Part shown: in pieces, positions 13,801 through 26,198 of the stretch
Position numbering within the stretch: position 1 is the stretch's first letter
Layout: the number at the start of each line of letters is the position of its first letter
NCBI GenBank assembly: GCA_029582265.1
Contig: JAQQFT010000023.1
Coordinates: 955,071-1,019,070 of the forward strand
Length of the DNA: 64,000 nucleotides
Source of the DNA: Zoroaster sp. YZ-2022
Lineage: Eukaryota; Echinodermata; Asteroidea; Forcipulatida; Zoroasteridae
Reading direction: 5' to 3'
Made by a program: the position numbers and the translations under genes
Notes under the pieces: generated by a model
The model's input: only the letters and a program-made list of their open reading frames with translations
Told to the model about the DNA's origin: nothing
Database searches by the model: none

Positions 13801-16800
13801 AAATGTCCATGGAGGCCGTTAAAAGGGATGAAAATTTTTCCCCAAAATTTAAAAAAATATGGTGTTTTTCTGAAAGGGGGGAACCTAAGCTTTAATTTTA
13901 GATATAAAATTTTCGGGCCCCCTTGAAAACTTAAAAAATTATTCCCCCAAACCCGGGGCTTTGTTTTTTAAAAACTGTATAGTGCTGTATTGTTTGGTTT
14001 AAAACCCCTGCAAGGTGACAGTATTTTTACAGAGGGCTAAAAAAGTGTCCATAAAGGGCCCTTTAACGTTTTAAATTATCCCAAAATTTAAAAAATATGG
14101 TGTTTTTTTGAAAGGGGGGAATGTAAGCTTTAATTTAATATAAAATTATCGGGCCCCCCTTTAAAACTTTAAAGTTATTCCCAACCATAAATGTTTTTTT
14201 CAACACTGTTTGTGCTCTATTGTTTGCGGGAAAACCCCCATCAAATTAAAAGTATTTTAAAAAAAGGGGGGAAAAATGTCCATGGGCCGTTTTAAAGGGA
14301 CAAAAAATAATTATCAAATTCAAATGTATGGTGTTTTTTTTTCCAAAAGAAACCCAAACTTTAATTTAGATATAAAATTATCGGCCTCCCTTGAAAATTT
14401 AAAGTTATTCCCAAACCCTAGAAATTTTTTTTTTTTAACACTGTTGGGGTTAATGACGGGATTTTTAAAAGGGCTAAAATGTCAATGGGGGCCGTTTAAG
14501 ATACGAAAAATTATCAAATTGAAAAGTATTTGTTTTTTTGAAAGGGGGGAACCCAAGCTTTTAAATTTTGATATAAAATTTCCCCTTCCTTTAAAAAGTT
14601 AAAAATTATTCCCCCCCATTTGAAATCTTTTTGTAACACTGTGGTGTAATGTTTGCGGGGAAACCGCATGGAAGTTGACAGTGTTTTTCAGAGGGCTAAG
14701 TGTCCCTTTGGGGGCCGTTTAAGGTCAAAAAAATTTTTCCCAAAATTTAAAAAATATGGTGTTTTTTTTGAAGGAAAGGGAAAAGCTTTAATTTAGATAT
14801 AAAAATTTTCGGCCCCCCTTGAAAATTTTAAAAAATTATTCCCCAACCCCAAAAAAATTTTTTTTAAAACTGTTTAAAGCTGTTTGGATGAAACCGCATG
14901 CAAATTGACGGTATTTTTCAAAGGGGTACGTGTCCATGGAGGCCCTTTTAAAGGGGCAATTTTTTTTTAAAATTCAAAAAATATGGTGTTTTTTTGAAAG
15001 GGGGAAACCCAAGCTTTAATTTTTGATATAAAATTATCGGCCTCCCTTGAAAACTTAAAAATTATTCCCCACCATAGAATTTCTTTTTGTAATCTGTATG
15101 GGGCTGTAATGTTTGCCCTTTAAACCGCATGGGGGGTTTACGGTATTTTTTTACCGGGGTAAGTGTCCCTTGGGGCCCTTTAAGGGGACGAAAAAAATTT
15201 TCCAAATTGAAAAGTTTGGGGTTTTTTTGAAAGGGGGAACCCCAAAACTTTTTTAGAATAAAATTTTCGGGCCCCCCTTAAAACATTAAAAATTTTCCCT
15301 ATCATGGGGAAAGTCTTTTTGTAATACTGTATAGTGCTTAAAGTTTTCGGGGGAAACCCATGGGAAAAAGACAGGGGATTTTACAGAGGGCTAAATGTCA
15401 TGGAGGGCCCTTTAAAATTTAAAATTTTCCCAAAATTTAAAAATATGGTGTTTTCTGAAAAGGGGGAACTGGGTTTAATTTAGATATAAAATTATCGGGC
15501 CCCCTTGAAAACAAAGTTATTAACCCCAGACTGTTTTTTTTTAACACTGTATAAATGCTGTAATGTTTGGGTGAAACCCATGGGGGTTGGTAAATTTTTC
15601 AGAGGGCTAAGTGTCCATAAAGGGCCCTTTGGGGACGAAAAAATTTTCCCAAAATTTAAAAAATTGGGGTTTTTTTGAAAGGGAGAAAGTAAGCCAAAAT
15701 TTTTTAAAATAAAATTTTTCAGGCCCCCCTTGAAAACTTTAAAGTTATTCCCCAAACCCTGAAATTTTTTTTGTAAAAAATGTATAGTGCTGTATTTTTG
15801 GGTTTAAAATACAGGATTGACAGTATTTAAAAAAAGGGGGGAAAATGTCCATGGGGCCGTTTAAGGTGAAAAAAATTATCCCAAAATTTAAATGTGGGTG
15901 TTTTTTTTGAAAGGGGGGAACCTGGCTTTAATTTAGATAAAATTATCAACCTCCTTGAAAACTTTAAAAATTATTCCCAAAACCCAAAAAATTTTTGTAA
16001 CACTGTATGTGCTGTATTTTTTCGATGAAACCGCATGGAAGTTGACAGTATTTTTCAGGGCCCAAGTGTCCCTAGGCCGTTTAAGGTACAATTTGTTTTC
16101 CAAATTCAAAAATATGGTGTTTTTTTGAAAAAGGAGAAAGTAAACTTTTTTGGAAAAAAATTTTCAATTTCCCGAAAACTTTAAAGTTATTCCCAACCCC
16201 AGAAATATTTTTTTTTAACACTGTATAGTGCTGTTTTTTTTCGTGAAACCCATGCAAGTTGACGGTATTTTTCGAAGGGGTACATGTCCATAGGCCGTTT
16301 GGGGTGCAAAAAATTTATCAAAATTCAAAAATATGGTGTTTTTTTTGAAAGGGGGGAACCTAAAAATTTTAAATTTGAATAAAATTATCGGGCCCCCCTT
16401 GGAATCTTTAAAAATTTTTCCCAAATCTAGAAATGTTTTTTTTTTAACACTTTTTATAGTGCTGTATTTTTTGGGGGAAACCGCATCCCCCTTGACATTT
16501 TTTTACAGGGGGTAAAATGTCCATGGGGCCCTTTGGGGGCGAAAAAAAAAATTTCCCAAAATTTAAAAATGGTGTTTTCTGAAAAGGGAGAACCTAAACT
16601 TTAATTTTGATATAAAATTATCGGGCCCCACTTGAAAACATTAAAGTTATTCCCAACCATAAAAAGATTTTTTGTAACACTGTATAGTGCTTTTTTTTGG
16701 GGGAAAACCCCATCCCAAATTGACGGGATTTTTCAGAGGGCTAAGTGTCAATGGAGGCCGTTTAAGGTTCGAAAAAAATTTCCCAAAATTTAAAAATATG

Positions 16801-19800
16801 GTTTTTCTGAAAGGGAGAACCTAAAATTTAATTTAGATATAAAATTATACCCCTTAAAACTTAAAAATTATTCCCAACCTAAAATGTTTTTTTTTAAACT
16901 GTATAGTGCTGTATTGTTTTGGGGAAACCGCCTTTTGAATATTTTTAAAGGGGTAAGTGTCAAAGGAGGCCGTTTGGTACAAAAAAATTATCCAAATTAA
17001 AAAAAATATGGGGTTTTTCGAAAGGGAATAAAAACTTTAATTTAGATATAAAAATTTTCGCCTCCTTGAAAACTTAAAAATTATTCCCAAAAATTTTTTT
17101 TTTTTGTAAACTGTATGTGCTTTTTTGGGTGAAACCGCATAAATGACGTATTTTACAGAGGGGTAAGTGTCCATGGAGGGTTTAAAAGGGCAAATTTTTC
17201 AAATTCAAAATATGTTTTTTCTGAAAGGGGGGAACTAAAACTTTTTAATATAAATTTTCGGGCCCCCTTGAAAACTTTAAAGTTATTCCCAACCCTGATG
17301 TTTTTGTAAACTGTTGTCTGTAATGTTTGCGGTGAAACCCATGGGAGTTACGTATTTTAAGAGGGCTAAGTGTCCATGGGGGCCGTTTAAGGTACGAAAA
17401 AATTCCCAATTCAAAAAATGGTGTTTTCTGAAAAGGGGAACTAAGCTTTTTTATATAAAATTATCGCCCCTTTAAAACTTTAAAAATTATTCCCAACCTA
17501 GAAATTTTTTTTGTAAACTGTTAGTGTTTTGTTTGCGTGAAACCGCATCCAAATTGATATTTACAGAGGGCTAGTGTCCAGAGCCGTTTAAAGGGAAAAA
17601 AAATTCCAAATTCAAAAGTATGTTTTTCTGAAAGGGGGAACCTAAGCTTTAATTTAGATATAAAATTATCGCCCCTTTTTTTAAAAGCCCAAAATTTTTT
17701 AAAAAGTGCTGTTTGTTTGGTGAAACCCTCAAATTGACAGTATTTAAAGAGGGGAAGTTCCAGAGCCCTTTAACTAAAAAAAATTTCCAAATTCAAAAGT
17801 ATTGTTTTCTGAAAGGAGAACTAAAAAATTAATTAAAATTATCGGGCCCCCTTGAAAACTTTAAATTATTCCCCCATAAATTTTTTTTTGTAAACTGTAT
17901 GGGGCTGTTGTTTTCGGGTGAAACCCCTGAGTTACGGGATTTTTCAGAGGGTAAGTGTCCATAGGGCCCTTTAAGTACGAAAAAAATTTTCCAAATTAAA
18001 ATTTGTTTTTCTGAAGGGAAACTAACTTTAATTTAGAAAAAAATTATCGCCCCCCGAAAAATTTTAAAATTATTCAAACCCTAGAAATTTTTTTTTTTAA
18101 AACTGTATGTGCTGTATTTTTTGCTGAAAACCCCATAAGTTACGTTTTTTTTACAGAGGGGTAAGTGTCCATGGGGGGTTTAAAATAGAACTTTTTCCAA
18201 AATTTAAAAAATATGGTGTTTTTCTGAAAGGGGGGCCAGCTTTAATTTTTAAAATAAAATTATCCCTCCTTAAAAAATTTAAATTATTCCCCAACCAGAC
18301 TGTTTTTTTTTTAACACTGTATAGTGCTGTATTTTTGGTGAAACCCCATCAATTGACAGTATTTTAAAAGGGCTAAAAGTGTCCCTGGAGGCCCTTTAGT
18401 GAAAAATTTTCCCAAAAACAAATGTTTTGTTTTCTGAAAGGGGGGGAAACAACTTTAATTTGATATAAAATTATCGGCCTCCTTGAAAAATTTAAAAATT
18501 ATTAACCCTGAAATCTTTTTTTTAACACTGTTAGTGTTTTGTTGCGGTGAAACCCTGGATTGACTATTTTACAGAGGGCTAAGTGTCCATAGGCCGTTTA
18601 AGGGCAAAAAAAAATTCCCAAAATTAAAAGTATGGTTTTTCTGAAAAAGGGGGAAAAGTAAAACTTTAATTTAATTAAAATTTGGCCTCCTTGAAAATTT
18701 TTAAAATTATTCCCCAACCCAAAATTTTTTTTTTAAACTTTTAGTCTGTATTGTTTGCATGAAACCGCATGCAAGTTGACTATTTTGAGGGGGAGTGTCC
18801 ATAGGCCCTTTAAAATCAAAAAAAATTAAAAATTTAAAAAAAATTTGGGGTTTTTCTGAAGGGGGAACCTAACTTTAATTTAATTAAAAATTTTCCCTCC
18901 TTAAAACTTAAAAAATTATTCCCCCTAAATTTTTTTTTTAAACTGAAAATGCTTTTGTTTGGTGAAAACCCATGCAATTGACGGGATTTTTCAGAGGGCC
19001 CGGGGGTTTCCCGAGGCCGTTTAAGGTACAAAAAATTCAAAAAATTTAAAAAATAGGGGTTTTTTTGAAAGGGGGGAAAATAAACTTTAATTTGATATAA
19101 AATTATCGCCTCCCTTTGAACCCCCAAAAGTTTTTTTTTTTCTGTATTGTTTTCGGTGAAACCGCATCAAGTTTCATTTTACAAGGGGTAAGTGTCCATA
19201 GGCCGTTTAAGGTGAAAAAATTTCAAATTCAAAAAATATGGTGTTTTCGAAAGGGTGAACCTACTTTAATTTAGATATAAAATTATTCAAAAAATTAAAA
19301 TTATTCCCCCCATAGAAATGATTTTTTTTAACACTGTATAGTGCTGTTTTTTTTGCGGTGAAAACCCTCGAAATTGTATTTACAGAGGGGTAAGTGTCAA
19401 GGAGGCCAAAGGGCAAAAAAATTTTCAAAATTGAAAAGTATGGGTTTTTTTAAAGGGGGGAACCTAAACCAATTTAGATATAAAATTTTCGCCTCCCCCT
19501 TTAAAACTTAAAGTTATTCCCCACCATAGAATTTCTTTTTTTTAATACTGTATAGTGCTGTAATGTTTTCGGTGAAACCCATGGAATTTACAGTATTTTA
19601 CAGAGGGCTAAATGTCCATGGAGGCCGTTTAAGGTACATTTTTTTCCCAAAATTTAAAAAATATGGTGTTTTCTGAAGGGGGAACCTAAACTTTAATTTA
19701 GTTAAAATTATCGGCCCCCCTTTAAAACTTTAAAAATTATTCCCAACCCCAGACTTTTTTTGTAACACTGGTGCTGGAAAATTTTGCTGAAACCGCATGG

Positions 19801-21189
19801 GAATTGACAGTATTTTAAAGGGCTAAGTGTCCCCTGGAGGCCGTTTGGTACGAAAAAAATTCAAAAATTTAAAAAAATTTGTTTTTTTGAAAGGAGCCCC
19901 AACTTTAATTTAGATATAAAATTATCCCTCCCCAAAACTTAAAAATTATTCCCCAAAAAAAAAATTTTTTTTAACCTTTAGTGCTTATTGTTTTCGGTGA
20001 AACCGCATGAATTACAGTATTTACAGAGGCTAAGTGTCCCTAGGCCGTTTAAATAAAAAAAATTTTCCAAAATTTAAAAGTATGGTGTTTTTCTGAAGGG
20101 AAATAAGCTTTAATTTTGATAAAAATTATCGCCCCCCTTGAAAACTTTAAAGTTATTTTCCATAAATTTTTTTTGTAAACTGTATAGTCTGTAATGTTTT
20201 GAAACCCATGGAGATTGACGTATTTTAAGGGCTGGGGGTCCCTAGGCCTTTTCAAAAATTATCCCAAAATTTAAATTGGTGTTTTTTTGAAAAAGGGGGA
20301 ACTAAGCTTTAATTTGATATAAAATTATCGGGCCCCCCTTGAAACTTTAAAGTTATTCCCAACCATAAAATTTTTTTTTGTAAACTGTTGTGGTATTGTT
20401 TGCGGGGAAACCCATGCAAATTACGTATTTTTTACAGAGGGCTAAGTGTCCATGGAGGCCGTTTAAGAGAAAAATTTTTCCCAAAATTTAAAAGTGGTGT
20501 TTTTTTTGAAAAGGAGAACAACTTTTTTAAAATAAAAATTTGGGCCCCCCTTGAAAATTTTTTGTTATTCCCAACCCCAACTTTTTTTTGTAAAATGTTT
20601 GTGCTTTTTTGCGGTGAAAACCCCAATTGACATATTTTTAAAGGCTAAAATGTCCATGGGGCGTTTAAGGTGAAAAAAATCAAATTCAAATTGGTTTTTT
20701 TCTGAAAGGGGGGAACCCAAACTTTAATTTAGATATAAAATTATCGCCTCCCCAAAAAATTTAAAAATTATTCCCCCTAAAAATTTTTTTTAAACTGTTT
20801 GTGCTGTATTGTTTGGTGACCCATCAAGGTTTACGTATTTACAAGGGGTAAGTGTATAGGCCCTTTAAGTACGAAAAAATTTAAATTCAAAAGTATGGTG
20901 TTTTTTTTAAAGGGGAGAATTTAAACAAAATTTGATATAAAATTATCGGCCTCCTTGAAAAATTTTAAAATTATTCCCAACCCCAAATTTTTTTTTGTAA
21001 ACTGTATAGTGCTGATTGTTTCGTGAAACCGCATGCAATTACGGGATTTTGAGGGCTAGGGCCATGGAGGCCGTTTAAGGTACAAAAAATTCAAATTCAA
21101 AAAATATTGTTTTTCTGAAAGGGGGGAACCCAAGCCAAAATTTAATTAAAAAATCGGGCCCCCCTTTAAAACTTTAAAAATTTTTAACC
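10860..21189. other. Long low-quality tract ending at the first assembly gap
   Basis: About 10 kb of forward satellite is progressively smeared toward the gap at 21190. Typical changes are GCGGTGAAACC to GCGGGGAAACC, CAGAGGGCTAAG to CAAAGGGGTAAG, ATCGGCCTCCC to ATCGGGCCCCCC, and stretched A, T, G and C homopolymers. Bases tend to take the identity of a neighbour. CpG steps survive, which argues against methylation-driven decay or repeat-induced point mutation. Nothing other than satellite is detectable here. Confidence 0.75.
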
Positions 21190-21689
21190 NNNNNNNNNNN
21201 NNNNNNNNNNNNNNNNNNNNNNNNNNNNNNNNNNNNNNNNNNNNNNNNNNNNNNNNNNNNNNNNNNNNNNNNNNNNNNNNNNNNNNNNNNNNNNNNNNNN
21301 NNNNNNNNNNNNNNNNNNNNNNNNNNNNNNNNNNNNNNNNNNNNNNNNNNNNNNNNNNNNNNNNNNNNNNNNNNNNNNNNNNNNNNNNNNNNNNNNNNNN
21401 NNNNNNNNNNNNNNNNNNNNNNNNNNNNNNNNNNNNNNNNNNNNNNNNNNNNNNNNNNNNNNNNNNNNNNNNNNNNNNNNNNNNNNNNNNNNNNNNNNNN
21501 NNNNNNNNNNNNNNNNNNNNNNNNNNNNNNNNNNNNNNNNNNNNNNNNNNNNNNNNNNNNNNNNNNNNNNNNNNNNNNNNNNNNNNNNNNNNNNNNNNNN
21601 NNNNNNNNNNNNNNNNNNNNNNNNNNNNNNNNNNNNNNNNNNNNNNNNNNNNNNNNNNNNNNNNNNNNNNNNNNNNNNNNNNNNNNNNN
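21190..21689. other. Assembly gap of 500 N
   Basis: The run of N is exactly 500 bases long, which suggests a placeholder of unknown real size. The satellite is in forward orientation on its left and reverse on its right. Any reading frame drawn across it is meaningless. Confidence 0.99.
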
Positions 21690-24600
21690 ACCAAACAATG
21701 AGCACTATACAGTGTTACAAAAAAACATTTCTATGGTTGGGAATAACTTTTAAAGTTTTCAAGGAGGGCCGATAATTTTATATCTAAATTAAAGCTTAGG
21801 TTCTCCCTTTCAGAAAAACACCATACTTTTGAATTTGGATAATTATTCGTACCTTAAACGGCCTCCATGGACATTAGCCCTCTGTAAAATACCGTCAACT
21901 TGCATGCGGTTTCACCGCAAACAATAGAGCACTATACAGTGTTACAAAAAAAACATTTCTATGGTTGGGAATAACTTTAAAGTTTTCAAGGGAGGCCGAT
22001 AATTTTATATCTAAATTAAAGCTTACGTTCTCCCCTTTCAGAAAAACACCATACTTTTGAATTTGGAATTTATTTCGTACCTTAAACGGCCTCCATGGAC
22101 ACTTAGCCCTCTGTAAATACCGTCAACTTCCATGCGGTTTCACCGCAAACATTACAGCACTATACAGTGTTACAAAAAAAACATTTCTATGGTTGGGAAT
22201 AACTGTTAAAGTTATCAAGGGTGGCCGATAATTTTATATCTAAATTAAAGCTTAGGTTCTCCCCTTTCAGAAAAACACCATACTTTTGAATTTGAAAAAA
22301 AAAATCGTACCTTAAACGGCCTCCATGGACACTTAGCCCTCTGTAAAATACCGTCAACTTTCATGCGGTTTCACCGCAAACAACAGAGCACTATACAGTG
22401 TTACCAAAAAAAAACATTTCTATGGTTGGGAATAACTTTTAAAGTTTTCAAGGGAGGCCGATAATTTTATATCTAAATTAAAGCTTAGGTTCTCCCCTTT
22501 CAGAAAAACACCATACTTTTGAATTTGGATAATTTTTTCGTACCTTAAACGGCCTCCATGGACACTTAGCCCTCTGTAAAATACCGTCAACTTCCATGCG
22601 GTTTCACCGCAAACAATAGAGCACTATACAGTGTTACAAAAAAAATCATTTCTATGGTTGGGAATAACTTTTAAAGTTTTCAAGGGAGGCCGATAATTTT
22701 ATATCTAAATTAAAGCTTAGGTTCTCCCCTTTCAGAAAAACGGCGTCCATGGACACTTAGCCCTCTGTAAAATACCGTCAACTTCCATGCGGTTTCACCG
22801 CAAACAATACAGCACTATACAGTTTTACAAAAAAATACATTTCTATGGTTGGGAATAACTTTTAAAGTTTTCAAGGGAGGCCGATAATTTTATATCTAAA
22901 TTAAAGCTTAGGTTCTCCCCTTTCAGAAAAACACCATACTTTTGAATTTGTAAACAATATTCGTACCTTAAACGGCCTCCATGGACACTTAGCCCTCTGT
23001 AAAATACCGTCAACTTGCATGCGGTTTCACTGCAAACAATACAGCACTATACAGTGTTACAACAAAAACATTTCTATGGTTGGGAATAACTTTTAAAGTT
23101 TTCAAGGGAGGCCGATAATTTTATATCTAAATTAAAGCTTAGGTTCTCCCCTTTCAGAAAAACACCATACTTTTGAATTTGGAAAAAAAATCGTACCTTA
23201 AACGGCCTCCATGGACACTTAGCCCTCTGTAAAATACCGTCAACTTCCATGCGGTTTCACCGCAAACAATACAGCACTATACAGTGTTACAAAAAAACAT
23301 TTCTATGGTTGGGAATAACTTTTAAAGTTTTCAAGGGAGGCCGATAATTTTATATCTAAATTAAAGCTTAGGTTCTCCCCTTTCAGAAAAACACCATACT
23401 TTTGAATTTGGAATTTATTTCGTACCTTAAACGGCCTCCATGGACACTTAGCCCTCTGTAAAATACCGTCAACTTCCATGCGGTTTCACCGCAAACAATA
23501 CAGCACTATACAGTGTTACAAAAAAAAGATTTCTATGGTTGGGAATAACTTTTAAAGTTTTCAAGGGAGGCCGATAATTTTATATCTAAATTAAAGCTTA
23601 GGTTCTCCCCTTTCAGAAAAACACCATACTTTTGAATTTGGAATTTTTTTTCGTACCTTAAACGGCCTCCATGGACACTTAGCCCTCTGTAAAATACCGT
23701 CAACTTGCATGCGGTTTCACCGCAAACAATACAGCACTATACAGTGTTACAAAAAAAACATTTCTATGGTTGGGAATAACTTTTAAAGTTTTCAAGGAGG
23801 CCGATAATTTTATATCTAAATTAAAGCTTAGGTTCTCCCCTTTCAGAAAAACACCATACTTTTGAATTTGGATAATTTGTTCGTACCTGAAACGGCCTCC
23901 ATGGACACTTAGCCCTCTGTAAAATACCGTCAACTTCCATGCGGTTTCACCGCAAACAATAGAGCACTATACAGTGTTACAAAAAAAAACATTTCTATGG
24001 TTGGGAATAACTTTTAAAGTTTTCAAGGGAGGCCGATAATTTTATATCTAAATTAAAGCTTAGGTTCTCCCCTTTCAGAAAAACACCATACTTTTGAATT
24101 TGGATAATTATTACGTACCTTAAACGGCCTCCATGGACACTTAGCCCTCTGTAAAATACCGTCAACTTGCATGCGGTTTCACCGCAAACAATAGAGCACT
24201 ATACAGTGTTACAAAGAAAAACATTTCTATGGTTGGGAATAACTTTTAAAGTGTTCAAGGGAGGCCGATAATTTTATATCTAAATTAAAGCTTAGGTTCT
24301 CCCCTTTCAGAAAAACACCATACTTTTGAATTTGAAAAAAAAAATCGTACCTTAAACGGCCTCCATGGACACTTAGCCCTCTGTAAAATACCGTCAACTT
24401 TCATGCGGTTTCACCGCAAACAACAGAGCACTATACAGTGTTACCAAAAAAAACATTTCTATGGTTGGGAATAACTTTTAAAGTTTTCAAGGGAGGCCGA
24501 TAATTTTATATCTAAATTAAAGCTTAGGTTCTCCCCTTTCAGAAAAACACCATACTTTTGAATTTGGAAAAAGTTTTCGTACCTTAAACGGCCTCCATGG

Positions 24601-24820
24601 ACACTTAGCCCTCTGTAAAATACCGTCAACTTCCATGCGGTTTCACCGCAAACATTACAGCACTATACAGTGTTACAAAAAAAAAAGATTTCTATGGTTG
24701 GGAATAACTTTTAAAGTTTTCAAGGGAGGCCGATAATTTTATATCTAAATTAAAGCTTAGGTTCTCCCCTTTCAGAAAAACACCATACTTTTGAATTTGG
24801 AATTTTTTGTCGTACCTTAA

Positions 24821-26198
24821 ACGACCTCCATGGACACTTAGCCCTCTGTAAAATACCGTCAACGTCCATGCGGTTTCACCGCAAACATTACAGCACTATA
24901 CAGTGTTACAAAAAAAAAGATTTCTATGGTTGGGAATAACTTTTAAAGTTTTCAAGGGAGGCCGATAATTTTATATCTAAATTAAAGCTTAGGTTCTCCC
25001 CTTTCAGAAAAACACCATACTTTTGAATTTGGATAATTATTCCGTACCTTAAACGGCCTCCATGGACACTTAGCCCTCTGTAAAATACCGTCAACTTCCA
25101 TGCGGTTTCACCGCAAACAATAGAGCACTATACAGTGTTACAAAGTAAAACATTTCTATGGTTGGGAATAACTTTTAAAGTTTTCAAGCGAGGCCGATAA
25201 TTTTATATCTAAATTAAAGCTTAGGTTCTCCCCTTTCAGAAAAACACCATACTTTTGAATTTGGTACCTTAAACGGCCTCCATGGACACTTAGCCCTCTG
25301 TAAAATACCGTCAACTTCCATGCGGTTTCACCGCAAACATTACAGCACTATACAGTGTTACAAAAAAAAAGATTTCTATGGTTGGGAATAACTTTTAAAG
25401 TGTTCAAGGGGGGCTGATAATTTTATATCTAAATTAAAGCTTAGGTTCTCCCCTTTCAGAAAAACACCATACGTTTGAATTTGGAAAACGTTTTCGTACC
25501 TTAAACGGCCTCCATGGGCACTTAGCCCACTGTAAAATACCGTCAACTTCCATGCGGTTTCACCGCAAACAATAGAGCACTATACAGTGTTACAAAAAAA
25601 ATTTTTTCTAAGGTTGGGAATAACTTTAAAGTTTTCAAGGAGGCCGATAATTTTATATCTAAATTAAAGCTTAGGTTCTCCCCTTTCAGAAAAACACCAT
25701 ACATTTGAATTTGGATAATTATTCCGTACCTTAAACGGCCTCCATGGACACTTAGCCCTCTGTAAAATACCGTCAACTTGCATGCGGTTTCACCGCAAAC
25801 AATAGAGCACTATACAGTGTTACAAAGAAAAACATTTCTATGGTTGGGAATAACTTTTAAAGTGTTCAAGGGAGGCCGATAATTTTATATCTAAATTAAA
25901 GCTTAGGTTCTCCCCTTTCAGAAAAACACCATACTTTTGAATTTGAAAAAAAAAATCGTACCTTAAACGGCCTCCATGGACACTTAGCCCTCTGTAAAAT
26001 ACCGTCAACTTTCATGCGGTTTCACCGCAAACAATAGAGCACTATACAGTGTTACAAAAAAAAACATTTCTATGGTTGGGAATAACTTTTAAAGTTTTCA
26101 AGGGAGGCCGATAATTTTATATCTAAATTAAAGCTTAGGTTCTCCCCTTTCAGAAAAACACCATACTTTTGAATTTGGAATTTTTTGTCGTACCTTAA
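24821..26198 (-). repeat. Higher-order repeat copy A (six monomers, about 1.38 kb)
   Basis: The block runs from one ACGACCTCC/CGTCCATG-marked monomer to the next such monomer (24821 to 26199). In order it contains private variants: AGTAAAACATTTC with AAGCGAGG, GTGTTCAAGGGGGGCTG, ACGTTTGAATTTGG with AAAACGTTTTCG, CATGGGCACTTAGCCCACTG (25513), CTAAGGTTGGG, and an all-A spacer with CTTTCATG. The same order appears in copy B. One difference is that the spacer near 25262 is deleted here but present in B. Confidence 0.85.

Larger units (their letters stand above)
1..21189 (+). repeat. Satellite array, forward orientation (left contig)
   Basis: This is a head-to-tail array of a roughly 231-bp monomer, about 90 units. 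It is recognised by the recurring landmarks GTAACACTGTATAGTGCTG, TGCGGTGAAACCGCA, GTGTCCATGGAGGCCG, AAGCTTTAATTTAG and TTATTCCCAACC in fixed order. No non-satellite sequence is visible inside it. Consensus quality varies strongly: 1-1180 and 3140-10860 are readable with many small insertions and deletions, while 1180-3140 and 10860-21189 are badly smeared. Unit counts in the smeared parts are approximate because bases are missing, for example about 100 bp near 12410-12480. Open frames of 60-108 codons here are frames of the monomer and not genes. Confidence 0.97.

Noticed and set aside
20..15755. Many open frames of 60-108 codons in the left array
   Set aside because: They are frames of the satellite monomer in both orientations with similar translations (for example repeated GLSVHGG and NLDIKLSA). 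They are lengthened or broken by consensus errors and have no gene context.
10860..21189. Repeat-induced point mutation or CpG decay as the cause of divergence
   Set aside because: CpG steps persist, and the substitutions copy adjacent bases in all directions instead of showing C-to-T or G-to-A bias.
21146..21705. Open frames of 173-182 codons across 21190-21689
   Set aside because: They consist of N and have no sequence content. The same applies to those across 51122-51621.
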